This document shows positions 13,101 to 21,157 of a stretch of 64,000 nucleotides of DNA, piece after piece. The DNA is from Drosophila persimilis. Lineage: Eukaryota; Arthropoda; Insecta; Diptera; Drosophilidae. A program made the position numbers and the translations under genes. Under the pieces are notes generated by a model. The model had not been told where the DNA came from and made no database searches. It was given only the letters and a program-made list of their open reading frames with translations. Position 1 is the stretch's first letter, and every line of letters starts with the position of its first letter. The stretch spans positions 372,001 to 436,000 of the forward strand of contig NW_020825356.1 of NCBI RefSeq assembly GCF_003286085.1, written 5' to 3'.

Positions 13101-16100
13101 GGCGGCGACATCAACACAGCTTTGGGCCTGCTGCCCGACAAACTGAAAACCGAATTGGCCTTACACGTGAACCTGAGTGTGCTGAAGAAGGTTACCATAT
13201 TCCAAGAGTGCCAGCCGGAGTTTCTGCACGATCTCGTGCTAAAAATGAAGGCTTACATCTTTACGCCGGGCGACTCCATCTGCCGCAAGGGTGAGGTGGC
13301 CCGCGAGATGTTTATCATCGCCGATGGAATCCTGGAGGTGCTCAGCGAAACGGGCAAGGTGCTGACAACAATGAAGGCTGGCGATTTTTTCGGCGAGATC
13401 GGCATCCTCAATCTGGACGGGCTAAACAAGTGAGTGCTACAATTGAGGAATCCATGATGATATTTTGACTCATGAATCATCTATACTAAAGGCGCACTGC
13501 GGACGTTCGTTCTGTGGGCTACTCGGAGCTCTTTTCGCTTTCTCGCGAGGATGTACTGGCAGCCATGAAGGACTATCCGGATGCGCAAGAGATCCTCCAG
13601 ACTCTCGGACGCAAGCGTCTCATGGAGGTGCGTTGCGTGAACAAGAAGTACGCGAAGGCGGCGCTCGAAAAGGAGAACGCGGCCTACGCGGCGGCCCATC
13701 CGCACCACCATCAGGCCCATCACCAGGGACAGGTGCACCAGAGCGATAGCAGCGAGAACAGTGCATCCAAGAAGATTGTGGACAAGCTGAAGCACGATGT
13801 GAAGGGTTTTCGTAATGTGCTGAAGAAGTCCAGGTGGGATTTACCCCAGCACCAAACGAAGTTACTCCCTAATTTCTCTCTCATGGGCAGAACCTCCCGG
13901 AAGAGCGACGAGTCGCTGGAGATGCAACCGCTGCACAACACCTCGCCGCGCGGCAGCAAGATCATGCTGAAGCGCATGTCTCGCGTACGGTCAGACGAGA
14001 AGGACGCAGACACCGCCGATGCCAAGGACGAGCTGCACGACAAGACCCCCAGTCCGATTGGGGCCGGGCTCCCATTGCTGCAGCGTTTGCGGCTGCTCAA
14101 GGAAAAGCAGGTAAGGACACACCTCCCACCGCCAGATGCCACTGACCACCAAACAGCCACCACACGCAACTCACTTTTTCTCTCACCACTCGCCACCCAG
14201 CCAGCAATGGTTCATGATGCATCATCCACATCCCCATCCACATACACATTCTCATCCCACACCTACATCCAGCAAGCTTTAAATGGTTTTTCTTCACAAA
14301 TAAAACAAACGCATTGAATGAACAGCTTGACAAATGGAAAAACAGCACAGACAAAGCCACAGATACATACACCCAAAGATACAATTACAGACGTTGCTAC
14401 AGATACAGTTACAGATACACACCAGTTCCAGTTGTATCCAGTTGTATCTGAGACGCTTCCTCAATTACTTCTAGTTGCTCATTCATGTGTGTTCCATTGT
14501 AATGCAGTTGTTAGTGCACCTTCAAAATCAAAACCAAACTCCACCCAAATCAATGTTTTAGCTTTATCTTAATCTTCATTCTTGTAATTAGCAGCACGTT
14601 ATGCAAGCCAAGCTTCAATCAATTAAGAAACAATTGCAGGAAATAAAACGAGTAATTATGCAGCTGATGTTAAGGGGAAAAGTCCGCATTATTGGGATAT
14701 TTATTAGTTTGCATTATATTTAAATGTTTTCAAATTTAGTGACAACAGAGGTTCTCCCCAAAAATATTACCCCGCAATTATTATTCTGGCATCCGGAATT
14801 CCAATATATGAAGATTGACTTCCAACTTCTCCGGACAGACATCTTTATTTTCTTTAGTGGGTCTGTGTAATGTTTTATGTTTCAGCGACACACTGCTTAA
14901 TTTCTCTTGGTAATGGGAAATTAACTTCTTCATGTTTAGTCCATAAACTTCTTACAGCAACGCACTGCTTGATCTGCGTCTTGTGAAGGGGAAATAAAAT
15001 GCTTACGATTTTGTTTATGAACTGCTTTTAGAGTCGTGCTGCTTGATCTCTTGCTTGTGAAAGGGGAAATAAACTGTTTGGCCGCAAAACTGCTTCTTGG
15101 ATAGTTTCAAGAAAAAGCGAACCGCACTTTCAGGTTTCAGTCACGCACTGCTTGATCAATTTCGTTGTGGAAAGGAAAATGAACCAAAGCTTCAGGTTTA
15201 AACGAATAAAACTGAGGTTTCAGCGTTCTGGACACTTTGGATGACCTCTTTCGGAGTAAAAATACGTTTTTAGTATCCCAAATATAATCTTATTGAAAAA
15301 TAATGAAATAAATTGGAGTTAAATAATAACAATAATTTAACGCTCCCACCTATTTTCGGAATACAAGATGTATGTATGATATTACTCATCTGTAGGTCCT
15401 CTAACATTACTATTCTGATTACTTTTTTTTGGCTGGATGACTATGGCTACCCATAGTTGCGTTCCTGCTTGTGCTTATTACACGAATACATAACAGGCCA
15501 CAACAAAATAAAAATAGATACAGGTGTAGGTATAGGTATAAGTACAGATACAGATACAGGAAGACACTCACTGACATGCCACATAATTCATAATTTCTTT
15601 GTACACACCACGCTTTTGCGTTGCAGGGCTATTATTTTATAGTTTTTTTTCTTTTATTTTGGTTTTGTTTAGCTTCCAAAATGCCCGCCCAATTATGAGA
15701 ATCACCCAAAATTCGTGTTGTATGTAATTAATTCCCCGGCTCCTAAAAAGTAGTTTTGTATGTGTCTTTATGTGTCTTGCACTAGGATCGCGAAGAGCGA
15801 GCTGTTAAGTCCACACCACCACAGAAATCTCCACCTCACTCACATGTAACGTGTACGTTATCGCCGCAGGAATCGATACAGGAAGAGCCCGAACGAGAGT
15901 TCAACGAAGGCTTTCCCCTGATCCAGCGATTGCAGCAGTTGAAAATTAAGAACGAGCCGCAAGCGAACGCCGGAGGCGATTCCGGCCTCGTAATGGTAAA
16001 GCTTAAAAAAAACCAAACCCTGATCAAAACATAGATCCCGATAAACCAACCCCCAACCAGAACTCAGACAAACAATCCAAGACCATAAGCCACTTTTTGA

Positions 16101-19100
16101 GCCCTCACTAACATTTATAACTCTTTTTCTTTCCCTGCCTTTTGGTATTCCTGCCCCTTTCCCCTTACCGACTTGTCAGGTCAAGACGCCTCCCAGCATC
16201 AGCAGCAAAATTGACTTCGGAGGAGCGGCAGCAGCCGCAGCAGGATTGGGAACAGGACTCCCCTCGGGAAGTCAGCTGCTGACAGTCGCGCAGATCAAGC
16301 CCATCATGAAGGTTTCCTTCAAGCAGAAGATACAGCAAATGCAGGGCGGCGGGGCAAGTGGATCCTCGCCGGGTCCCAGTACCGGAGCGATAGCCAAGAA
16401 GGAGCCCCCCAAGTCGCTGGCTCTGATTGCCAAGCATGCTTCAACGTTGCCTCTACCACCAGCGATCTTAGCGGAGGAAACAGCATCGGGGGGTGTGGGA
16501 TTGGGAGGGGGAGTAGGACCTGGCCAAGCCCTGGCCATAGCCACGATATCGAAGAAGGTGACCAAGCCGTCCTACAAGCTCAACACTCCCATGCAATCAG
16601 ACACGGACACTGACGGCACGCCCATCTCCAAGCCCTGGTCCAAACTGAAGCTAGCGACGCTCATGTCCTCCAGCTACACGAGCCTTACCAACTGCTCGCC
16701 GGACGACCTGGCCACGCCCCTGAAAAACTACTCGCTGAGCAACATTCCGCAGCAGATGGAGGCCACCGCCCAGGCCCAGGCCCAGTCCCAGTCCCTGTCC
16801 CGTCCGCGTCACCACAGTGCCAGGAGCAGCTCCAGATCGCCCCGACACGCTCATGGTCATGGCCACAGTCATGACTCTACCAGCAACACCAGCTCTTCGG
16901 CCAGCCAGGCGAGCACCAAGCGGGAGTGCCTACGCCTGCAGAAGCCCGAGCAGCAGCTGCCGGATGGAGAACTGGCTGAGCCGCGCCGAAAGTTCTACCA
17001 GAGCGTGTTCGACCTGTCGCCGGAGTACAGTGGCCTGCCGTTTGTCAAGCGGCTGAAAATCCTCAACGAGCGGCAGAAACTAGCGGAGCTGGAGAAGGCC
17101 CTACAGACGCGCAGCTTCAGCCTGGACTGCTCCAAGTCCGACCAGGGAGGGAATCTGCCCATCACGGAGTCGCTCTATCGCTGCTACAGCGATACCTCCG
17201 GCATCTACTCACAGTTTCTCAGTGCCTACGAGTCCACCACCAGTTCCACATCAATATCGACCAATACATCCGCCTCGGCATCGGCCTCTGCATCAGCATC
17301 GGACACCGGTAACTCCCGGCATGGACAGATGCAGTACGTGCCGCTGCCCCTCAGTCCGGAATCGAATGAAACCGTCGAGCGTCGGAAGCTAAAAAGCATA
17401 CTCAAGAAGCTGCAGAAGGGCGGTGGTCCCAATGGCGGAAGCGGTGGCAGCGGCAACGGCAGCGGAGGCGGCATCGGCGGAGGTGATGCCCAAGACGAGG
17501 CGACTGCCACAGTCACAGCCACGGCGCACGCGCATGCGTCGAGAGTGCTGCTGGCGGAGCCGACCTTGGAAGGGTACGTGGCTAGGCACAGTAAGCTCTT
17601 GAAGAGTGTAACGTTCCATTCAACTCTTTCTAGCCCGCCCGCCAGTGCCAAAGAGGAAGGTCAGTTCGCTGCCTTTGGCGGCGCTTCCGGCGTGGCCCAT
17701 TCGCAACATTCGCAGCACGCGATCGTGTTAAGTCCGAGTAACGGTAACGGTAACGGTACCGCTAACGGTAACGGTAAAAATGCGTCTAATGGTAGCGGTA
17801 GCGGTATGGGTACCGTAGCTTTCTCTTCTAATCCGATGTATCCGTTTTCGATTCCGGTTGCGGTTCCACTTCCGGTTTCCGAGACAAACATATGGTCGCC
17901 GACGTTGACGTTGGTAACGCCAACGAATTCGCCCCAAGAGAGTTTCGCGTTCGAGCTGCAGCCCCAGAGTCAGTCTCAGCCGCAGCCGCAGCCGCAACCT
18001 CATCTCCAGTTCCCACCTCCACCTGTATTGGAGGGAACTGATAGCGACGGCATTGGCGGACTCGTTGCTGGCGTTGGCAGCGCCTCAACGTCGTCAGCCT
18101 TAGGAGCAGCGGCCTCATCATCACTCTTATCATTATCAGCAGCTGGAGCAGCAGGTGGAGCAGCAGCAACAGCGGCAGCAGCATCGACCTCATATGTCGT
18201 CGAATGCTCGTCGTCGTCGGTGTCATCGAAATCGAATCAGATACTCTCACAGAATACCGAATTTCATGCTCAATCCACAACATCCACAGATTTGAATTTG
18301 AATTTGCAGCTCAGACAGAACACCACCACCTCCACCACGAACAATGCGTTGGCTGGTGGCAGCCAGGGGCCCAGGCCCGAAGGTAAATATATCTGCTTCA
18401 GATCTAATCCGTTTTCCACCTCCACACAAATCAACATCAGCTACAACAACAGCAATTACTCGTACAACAAGCAGACATGTGTGAACTATAGCAACCAACG
18501 CAACGCTTTCAACCCCAACCGACACACAACTGTACTTTTGGCAATCTATCTATCTGTCTATCCATCCTTCTCTATGTCTATTAAACTCTATATTGTACTG
18601 TCCGTCTATCCCCCTTTACACACACAAACACACCTGTGCATGTCTGTTGCGGAGTGGTAACGCACACACAGAGACCTCAACAACAAGCTCTCCTGCTCTA
18701 CTTCGCTCCTATGCTTTGCTATCCTTCTTCTCTTCTTCAAGCTACATAGAATCTCCTGTCTCTTTTTAAGTATATCTATCTTTATTCCTCCCTGCCTCGC
18801 CGTTGCATTTAACTGAATTATTACAAATTATTGCATGGAGGAAGCGCATTTTGAGCGAAGCTTAACGAGTTTCAATGCCACTGTTATAATTTAAACAATT
18901 TAATGATCCCTGCTTAAAGAACTATCATTGAATCGTAAATATCGAATATTTTAAACCCCTGGAGTATGACACGTAAAGTTGTGCAATTTTTCTCTTATTT
19001 TATCTTTAAGTTTAAATTTAAGAATCGCCTGCTCTGCTTTTACATATATATGCATATGTTCTTAATTTATATTGAAAAATGTACTTATAGAATATATGTT

Positions 19101-21157
19101 TGGAACCTTTCTGTAAATGTAGCATAAGTCTCTTTCATCACATAAGTACCAATTGCTGCAGTTTCCTGTGATGGTGTAAGAGCTTCCCATTCAACATATT
19201 TTGAAGGAGTTAAAAATGGTTGTAAATATAGTTTAAGTGATCGGAAACACATTTAAGTTTCTGCAACTTTGGTTAAGTACACGAAATACAACTTTGCACA
19301 GATCTGAGCCAAGTATTTCAGCTGATCAACGTACAGTCACGCTCGCACGCTTTGGGAACGCTATGGAATAAAAAAGGTGCCATATTGGTACTCTCACTCG
19401 CTGAAGCATGTAACATAACCTAACCTAACACTAGGCTAATGCTCCTTGTAAACAATCAGCCCTTTCACGCAACCCAACAAATATGTACATATATATACAT
19501 ATATATGTATATTGAAACCTGAGCTGAACTTTTGGTTGATTGCGACGGAGACGCAATGCGTCTGTTACTGTTACTTGTATTGGAATGCGTGTAAATAACT
19601 AACAACTGCGTATGTATATATTATGATGCGATTACGATAAAGTCCGAACTCAGAGAAGTATATACACATGTGTAGCCATAAGTACAATATGTAGTGCCGC
19701 AATGCTTTGATACTCACAGCCTGATAACTAATACTATTTTGAAAGTCCTCTGACCCCAGCAAGACTCATGTTCGCCAGACACTACTGTTCCCCCTTTATC
19801 CCGATCCTGTTGTTTTTGGTGCTAATAACGGTTTGATATTTTGCTCTTCAAGGATTTCCAGAAGCGCAGGACTACTTCAATCAGATACTCAGCGGCATCA
19901 ATCACGTGATCAAGACGCACATGAACGAAATGCACTCGAAATTCGAGACGCAGTTCTCGAGCATGGCCGGGGAGGTGCGCCGTCGCGATGCCATCATTGC
20001 CCAGCTCCAGCTGAAGCTGCGATCCATCGAGCAGAAGTCTTCTTCAACAGCTTTATCCTCGGCTGCAGTTCCATCCTCAGTCCTCGCTATAGCCCGCCGG
20101 CAGAAGCGGGAGAAGCTCTCGCAGCTCTCGGTGGACGACGATGAGCCGGCGGAAGAGGAGAACAGTAGTTCGGGCTCCTCCGCAGAGCTTCTCTTCATGG
20201 TGAGTGCATGCTGCTCGCACTTTGGCATCGAATATTGTATCTAATCGGTTCTCATCCCACTTACAGCGCGGGGATTCCCTGGACACGGTGTTTACCTCTT
20301 CGCCACCAATTCAGGGCGGCCGACGCAGTATATCACCCGGCCCAGGACCGAGTCGGCATCATGCCGCTTCGGCCAATGCTCTGAACTGTCCCAGCAGCTA
20401 CTACAGCGGGCCGGGCACGCTGAGCACACGGCATGCCCAGAGCCATCCCAGCTTCTATACGGGGCAGGGGAATGGACGCAGCAGCAGCAGAGGATATCGT
20501 GAGTGGAGTGGAGCCGCTGGCGATGGCAGGTTCAGTGGGACGGACGGTAGCGGACCCAGTGGCATGGTGGTCTCGGACGTAACGGGCAACCTCACACGGC
20601 TCTCGGATAGCGTGATTCTGGACATTGGTGAGAGCTCCAGCTCGAGCTCCTCGTCGAGTAAGCTGAATATTGCGGAAGAGGAGGACGACGAGGATGAAGA
20701 AGAAGCGGAAGCGGAAGCAGAGGCCGAGGCGGATGAAGAACTTACCGCCAGTGGGACCGGGAACAACGATTGGGAGGTGCGAATGCTGGCCGCCGAGATG
20801 GAGCGGCAGGAACGCAAGCGCGGACACTCACTGTCCGACAATCTGGGCGACCTGAAACACTGCAGCACGTTCCTCCGTCGGCGCCGCAAGTTCAGCGACA
20901 CCGAAACGGAGTTCAGCGAGACGGACATGGACGACCAGTTGGCCAGAGGCTCCGGCGGCCCCATTGGTAGCGGCACCAGCGGCTTGGCTGGTGAGGCGCC
21001 CGCAACAGGAGCTGGACCCACATCGAGTGGCAGCGGGATCCAGAGTGGAAGCCAGCGGCCGAGGGCTTCCAGTCTGGACCAATTCAACCTGCGTTACGGC
21101 ATCGGGCGTGGCATCTTCAAAGCAATGAGCATCGATCGTGATAAAGACAAGCTTTGA
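890..21157 (+). CDS. Cngl: Cngl, cyclic-nucleotide-gated channel subunit-like protein (whole spliced gene)
   Basis: Predicted cation channel subunit of the plasma membrane gated by intracellular cyclic nucleotides. Coding exons: 890-1158, 10143-10278, 10362-10565, 11295-11402, 11470-11610, 11697-11849, 11928-12058, 12804-12957, 13029-13429, 13492-13833, 13891-14110, 15786-15995, 16180-18382, 19853-20199 and 20267-21157. All junctions are GT-AG, phases agree, and the sum is 5910 nt (1969 residues). S1 lies near residues 175-195, S2 near 210-228, S3 near 255-275, S5 near 305-328, the pore (TTIGDLPTPE) near 360-378 and S6 near 385-405. The C-linker and cyclic-nucleotide-binding domain (FGEIGIL, then KRTAD) run from about 487 to 600. 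The remaining 1300 residues are a low-complexity tail rich in Ser, Gly, Ala, Gln and acidic runs, far longer than in vertebrate CNG subunits. The identification comes from family motifs and remembered gene order. The 5' end beyond 890 may continue outside the window. Confidence 0.9.
2912..3295 (+). CDS. Possible third alternative Cngl exon (unresolved ends)
   Basis: An open frame whose later part (about 3020-3285) has strongly fly-like codon use and plausible protein sequence. It includes MKTLSSFISEHPEELAQQ from an ATG at 3110 and ends SLRRIKRN before a TAA at 3293. The first ATG in frame is 2912, but the coding look begins nearer 3020, just after an acceptor-like CAG. No good donor in phase 2 is visible to join it to 10143: GT dinucleotides lie at 3223 (phase 2, weak context), 3242 and 3285 (phase 0). 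It may be a variant Cngl 5' exon, a short-isoform terminal exon, or chance. The function of the peptide is unknown. Confidence 0.4.
   Translation: MACGCAHSSLGYTEKDRLIVTPGQGQRQQHPRQRRQVRLLQNSPSSDQSNGTLVAQRLINSGSSTKMKTLSSFISEHPEELAQQCRVQANPNATGNGNGQQTTKWKSLRAVMAYYCSLRRIKRNVAH
4090..4650. repeat. Three degenerate tandem repeats of about 170-200 bp
   Basis: Three successive blocks share the order ACTTTCT..., GTTGAAAAGC, (CAGAAATTTACATAAGTT or a diverged version), GCACTGTATTATTT. GTTGAAAAGC starts at 4171, 4340 and 4539; GCACTGTATTATTT starts at 4236, 4425 and 4623. They are diverged, so this is an old tandem duplication within a Cngl 5' intron. Confidence 0.75.
7409..7479 (+). CDS. Cngl: Cngl alternative 5' coding exon B
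   Basis: The ATG sits in a good fly start context (CAAAA before ATG). Twenty-three codons plus two bases (MKNFGNSFRKSRIGDGASDP...) run to a GTAAGT donor in phase 2. Joined to 10143, the split codon becomes TGG (Trp) and the frame stays open. This gives a second N terminus of 24 residues instead of 90 and a total protein of 1903 residues. Exons A and B are interchangeable by phase, which suggests alternative promoters. Confidence 0.75.
7480..10142 (+). other. Cngl intron after exon B
   Basis: No gene supported. It holds a GAT repeat (7680-7728), an AT run, CCAGAA-type repeats (7900-7935), CT-rich sequence (9260-9320), and irregular CCGTTA/CCGTTG/CCGTAG hexamer repeats (9640-9710, 9780-9835). 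Confidence 0.5.
10143..10278 (+). CDS. Cngl: Cngl common exon (N-terminal cytoplasmic region)
   Basis: Acceptor CAAACAG, phase-2 entry and phase-0 exit (CAG, then GTGAGA). It encodes a basic cytoplasmic segment (TRSNQRWMKLRTT onward, ending IPETQ) shared by both 5' exons. The intron to the next exon is 83 bp. Confidence 0.88.
10362..10565 (+). CDS. Cngl: Cngl exon with transmembrane segment S1
   Basis: Phase 0 on both sides. A basic run (KRRRRYLQKRR) is followed by the conserved pre-S1 sequence VVNPDENFYFYW and a hydrophobic helix (LMMVTVCVLYNLWTLIV), matching S1 of CNG channels. The donor is GTGAGT. Confidence 0.92.
10566..11294 (+). other. Cngl intron between S1 and S2 exons
   Basis: 729-bp GT-AG intron. 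No coding sequence or recognisable RNA seen. Confidence 0.7.
11295..11402 (+). CDS. Cngl: Cngl exon with S2
   Basis: 36 codons, phase 0 on both sides: AVPTFWLICDSMTDVVFILD and the following IIVQLRTGYLEQG. This matches the S2 region and the YLEQG segment typical of CNG channels. Confidence 0.92.
11470..11610 (+). CDS. Cngl: Cngl exon with S3-S4
   Basis: 47 codons, phase 0 on both sides. It holds the post-S2 YVHSRDFIFD element, the S3 helix (MIALIPLDLLQL) and the start of S4 (PLLRFTRFFK). The flanking introns are 67 and 86 bp. Confidence 0.92.
11697..11849 (+). CDS. Cngl: Cngl exon with S4 end and S5
   Basis: 51 codons, phase 0: VYRSVRFYYIVESRTVWPN followed by the S5 helix with the AHWFGCFYF signature seen in CNG channels. 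The next intron (11850-11927) is 78 bp, a multiple of three, and contains no stop in frame. Confidence 0.92.
11928..12058 (+). CDS. Cngl: Cngl exon with pore loop
   Basis: It encodes GDWVYPYRPGDY and the pore helix and selectivity filter (YWSTLTLTTIGDLPTPE). Exit is phase 2 (GA, then GTGAGT), completed to GAA by the next exon. The filter carries Asp where CNGA subunits carry Glu. Confidence 0.94.
12059..12803 (+). other. Cngl intron between pore and S6 exons
   Basis: 745-bp GT-AG intron, AT-rich. No gene supported. Confidence 0.75.
12804..12957 (+). CDS. Cngl: Cngl exon with S6 and start of C-linker
   Basis: Phase-2 entry, phase-0 exit. It encodes YIFTIVSYLIGVFIFATIVG (S6) followed by QVGNVITNRNANR and the linker helix ending TYMRHHK. 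All of these are hallmarks of CNG channels. Confidence 0.93.
13029..13429 (+). CDS. Cngl: Cngl exon with C-linker and most of the cyclic-nucleotide-binding domain
   Basis: It starts VPGGMKRRVLRWYDYSW. The binding-domain beta roll begins at VTIFQECQPEF and includes FTPGDSICRKGEVAREMFII and the phosphate-binding cassette start FGEIGILNLDG. It ends in phase 2 (AA of a Lys codon). Confidence 0.94.
13492..13833 (+). CDS. Cngl: Cngl exon completing the cyclic-nucleotide-binding domain
   Basis: It completes K-RTADVRSVGYSELFSLS, where the Arg-Thr pair contacts the nucleotide phosphate in the family, then the C helix (DAQEILQTLGRKRLMEV). A His-rich run follows (AAHPHHHQAHHQ). The donor at 13834 opens a 57-bp intron with a textbook branch site (CTAAT). 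Confidence 0.93.
13891..14110 (+). CDS. Cngl: Cngl tail exon with first copy of the GxPxxxRL motif
   Basis: It encodes SRKSDESLEMQPLHNTSP, a basic segment and GLPLLQRLRLLKEKQ at residues 739-753 of the 1969-residue model. The donor GTAAGG follows the final CAG codon in phase 0. Confidence 0.85.
14111..15785 (+). other. Cngl intron within the tail-coding region
   Basis: GT-AG intron of 1675 bp. A frame stays open to 14317 after the donor, but it is CA-rich low-complexity sequence and not credible as protein. It contains the tandem repeats at 14885-15190 and ATACAG-type repeats (about 15520-15560). Confidence 0.6.
14885..15190. repeat. Four degenerate tandem repeats, about 73-bp period
   Basis: Copies of a core resembling GCACTGCTTGATCT, then CTTGTGAAAGGGGAAATAAA, start near 14889, 14962, 15036 and 15145. 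The first three are spaced 73-74 bp and the fourth about 109 bp. They lie in a Cngl intron and resemble no coding sequence. Confidence 0.75.
15786..15995 (+). CDS. Cngl: Cngl tail exon with second motif copy
   Basis: 70 codons, phase 0 at both ends. It begins DREERAVKSTPPQKSPP and contains GFPLIQRLQQLKIKN (residues 795-809). The acceptor is GCACTAG and the donor ATG, then GTAAAG. Confidence 0.82.
16180..18382 (+). CDS. Cngl: Cngl long tail exon, low complexity, third motif copy
   Basis: A 734-codon exon entered in phase 0 after CTTGTCAG and left in phase 1 at GAAG, then GTAAAT. It encodes Ala, Gly, Gln-Pro and Ser runs, a His-rich run (HAHGHGHSHD), GLPFVKRLKILNERQ at residues 1108-1122 and Asn-Gly repeats. 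The frame stays open to 18660, but the continuation is a CT- and CA-rich intron. Phase 1 fits the exon at 19853 exactly. Confidence 0.85.
18383..19852 (+). other. Cngl intron before the zipper-like exon
   Basis: 1470-bp GT-AG intron starting with CT-, CA- and ATCT-rich sequence. No gene supported. Confidence 0.7.
19853..20199 (+). CDS. Cngl: Cngl tail exon with predicted amphipathic/coiled segment
   Basis: Entered with two bases completing GGA: GFPEAQDYFNQILSGINHVI and a helical, heptad-like stretch (MNEMHSKFETQFSSMAGEV, then RRRDAIIAQLQLKLRSIEQ). This resembles the C-terminal leucine-zipper position of CNGA subunits that sets subunit number, which is an inference from position and composition. 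It exits in phase 0 at ATG, then GTGAGT. Confidence 0.88.
20267..21157 (+). CDS. Cngl: Cngl terminal coding exon
   Basis: Phase-0 entry after TTACAG (67-bp intron), stop TGA at 21155. It encodes RGDSLDTVFTSSPP, Ser and Glu/Ala/Asp runs, a conserved-looking NDWEVRMLAAEMERQERKRG segment, a possible phospho-rich stretch (FSDTETEFSETDMDD) and the C terminus IDRDKDKL. Confidence 0.88.
   Translation, partial: RGDSLDTVFTSSPPIQGGRRSISPGPGPSRHHAASANALNCPSSYYSGPGTLSTRHAQSHPSFYTGQGNGRSSSRGYREWSGAAGDGRFSGTDGSGPSGMVVSDVTGNLTRLSDSVILDIGESSSSSSSSSKLNIAEEEDDEDEEEAEAEAEAEADEELTASGTGNNDWEVRMLAAEMERQERKRGHSLSDNLGDLKHCSTFLRRRRKFSDTETEFSETDMDDQLARGSGGPIGSGTSGLAGEAPATGAGPTSSGSGIQSGSQRPRASSLDQFNLRYGIGRGIFKAMSIDRDKDKL

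Noticed and set aside
14111..14317. Readthrough of the Cngl exon ending at 14110
   Set aside because: Codes only CA-rich low-complexity residues after a good GTAAGG donor. The acceptor at 15786 continues plausible protein.
18383..18660. Continuation of the long Cngl exon to its own stop
   Set aside because: Sequence becomes CTAT, CT and CA repeats, while a phase-1 donor at 18383 joins perfectly to the exon at 19853.
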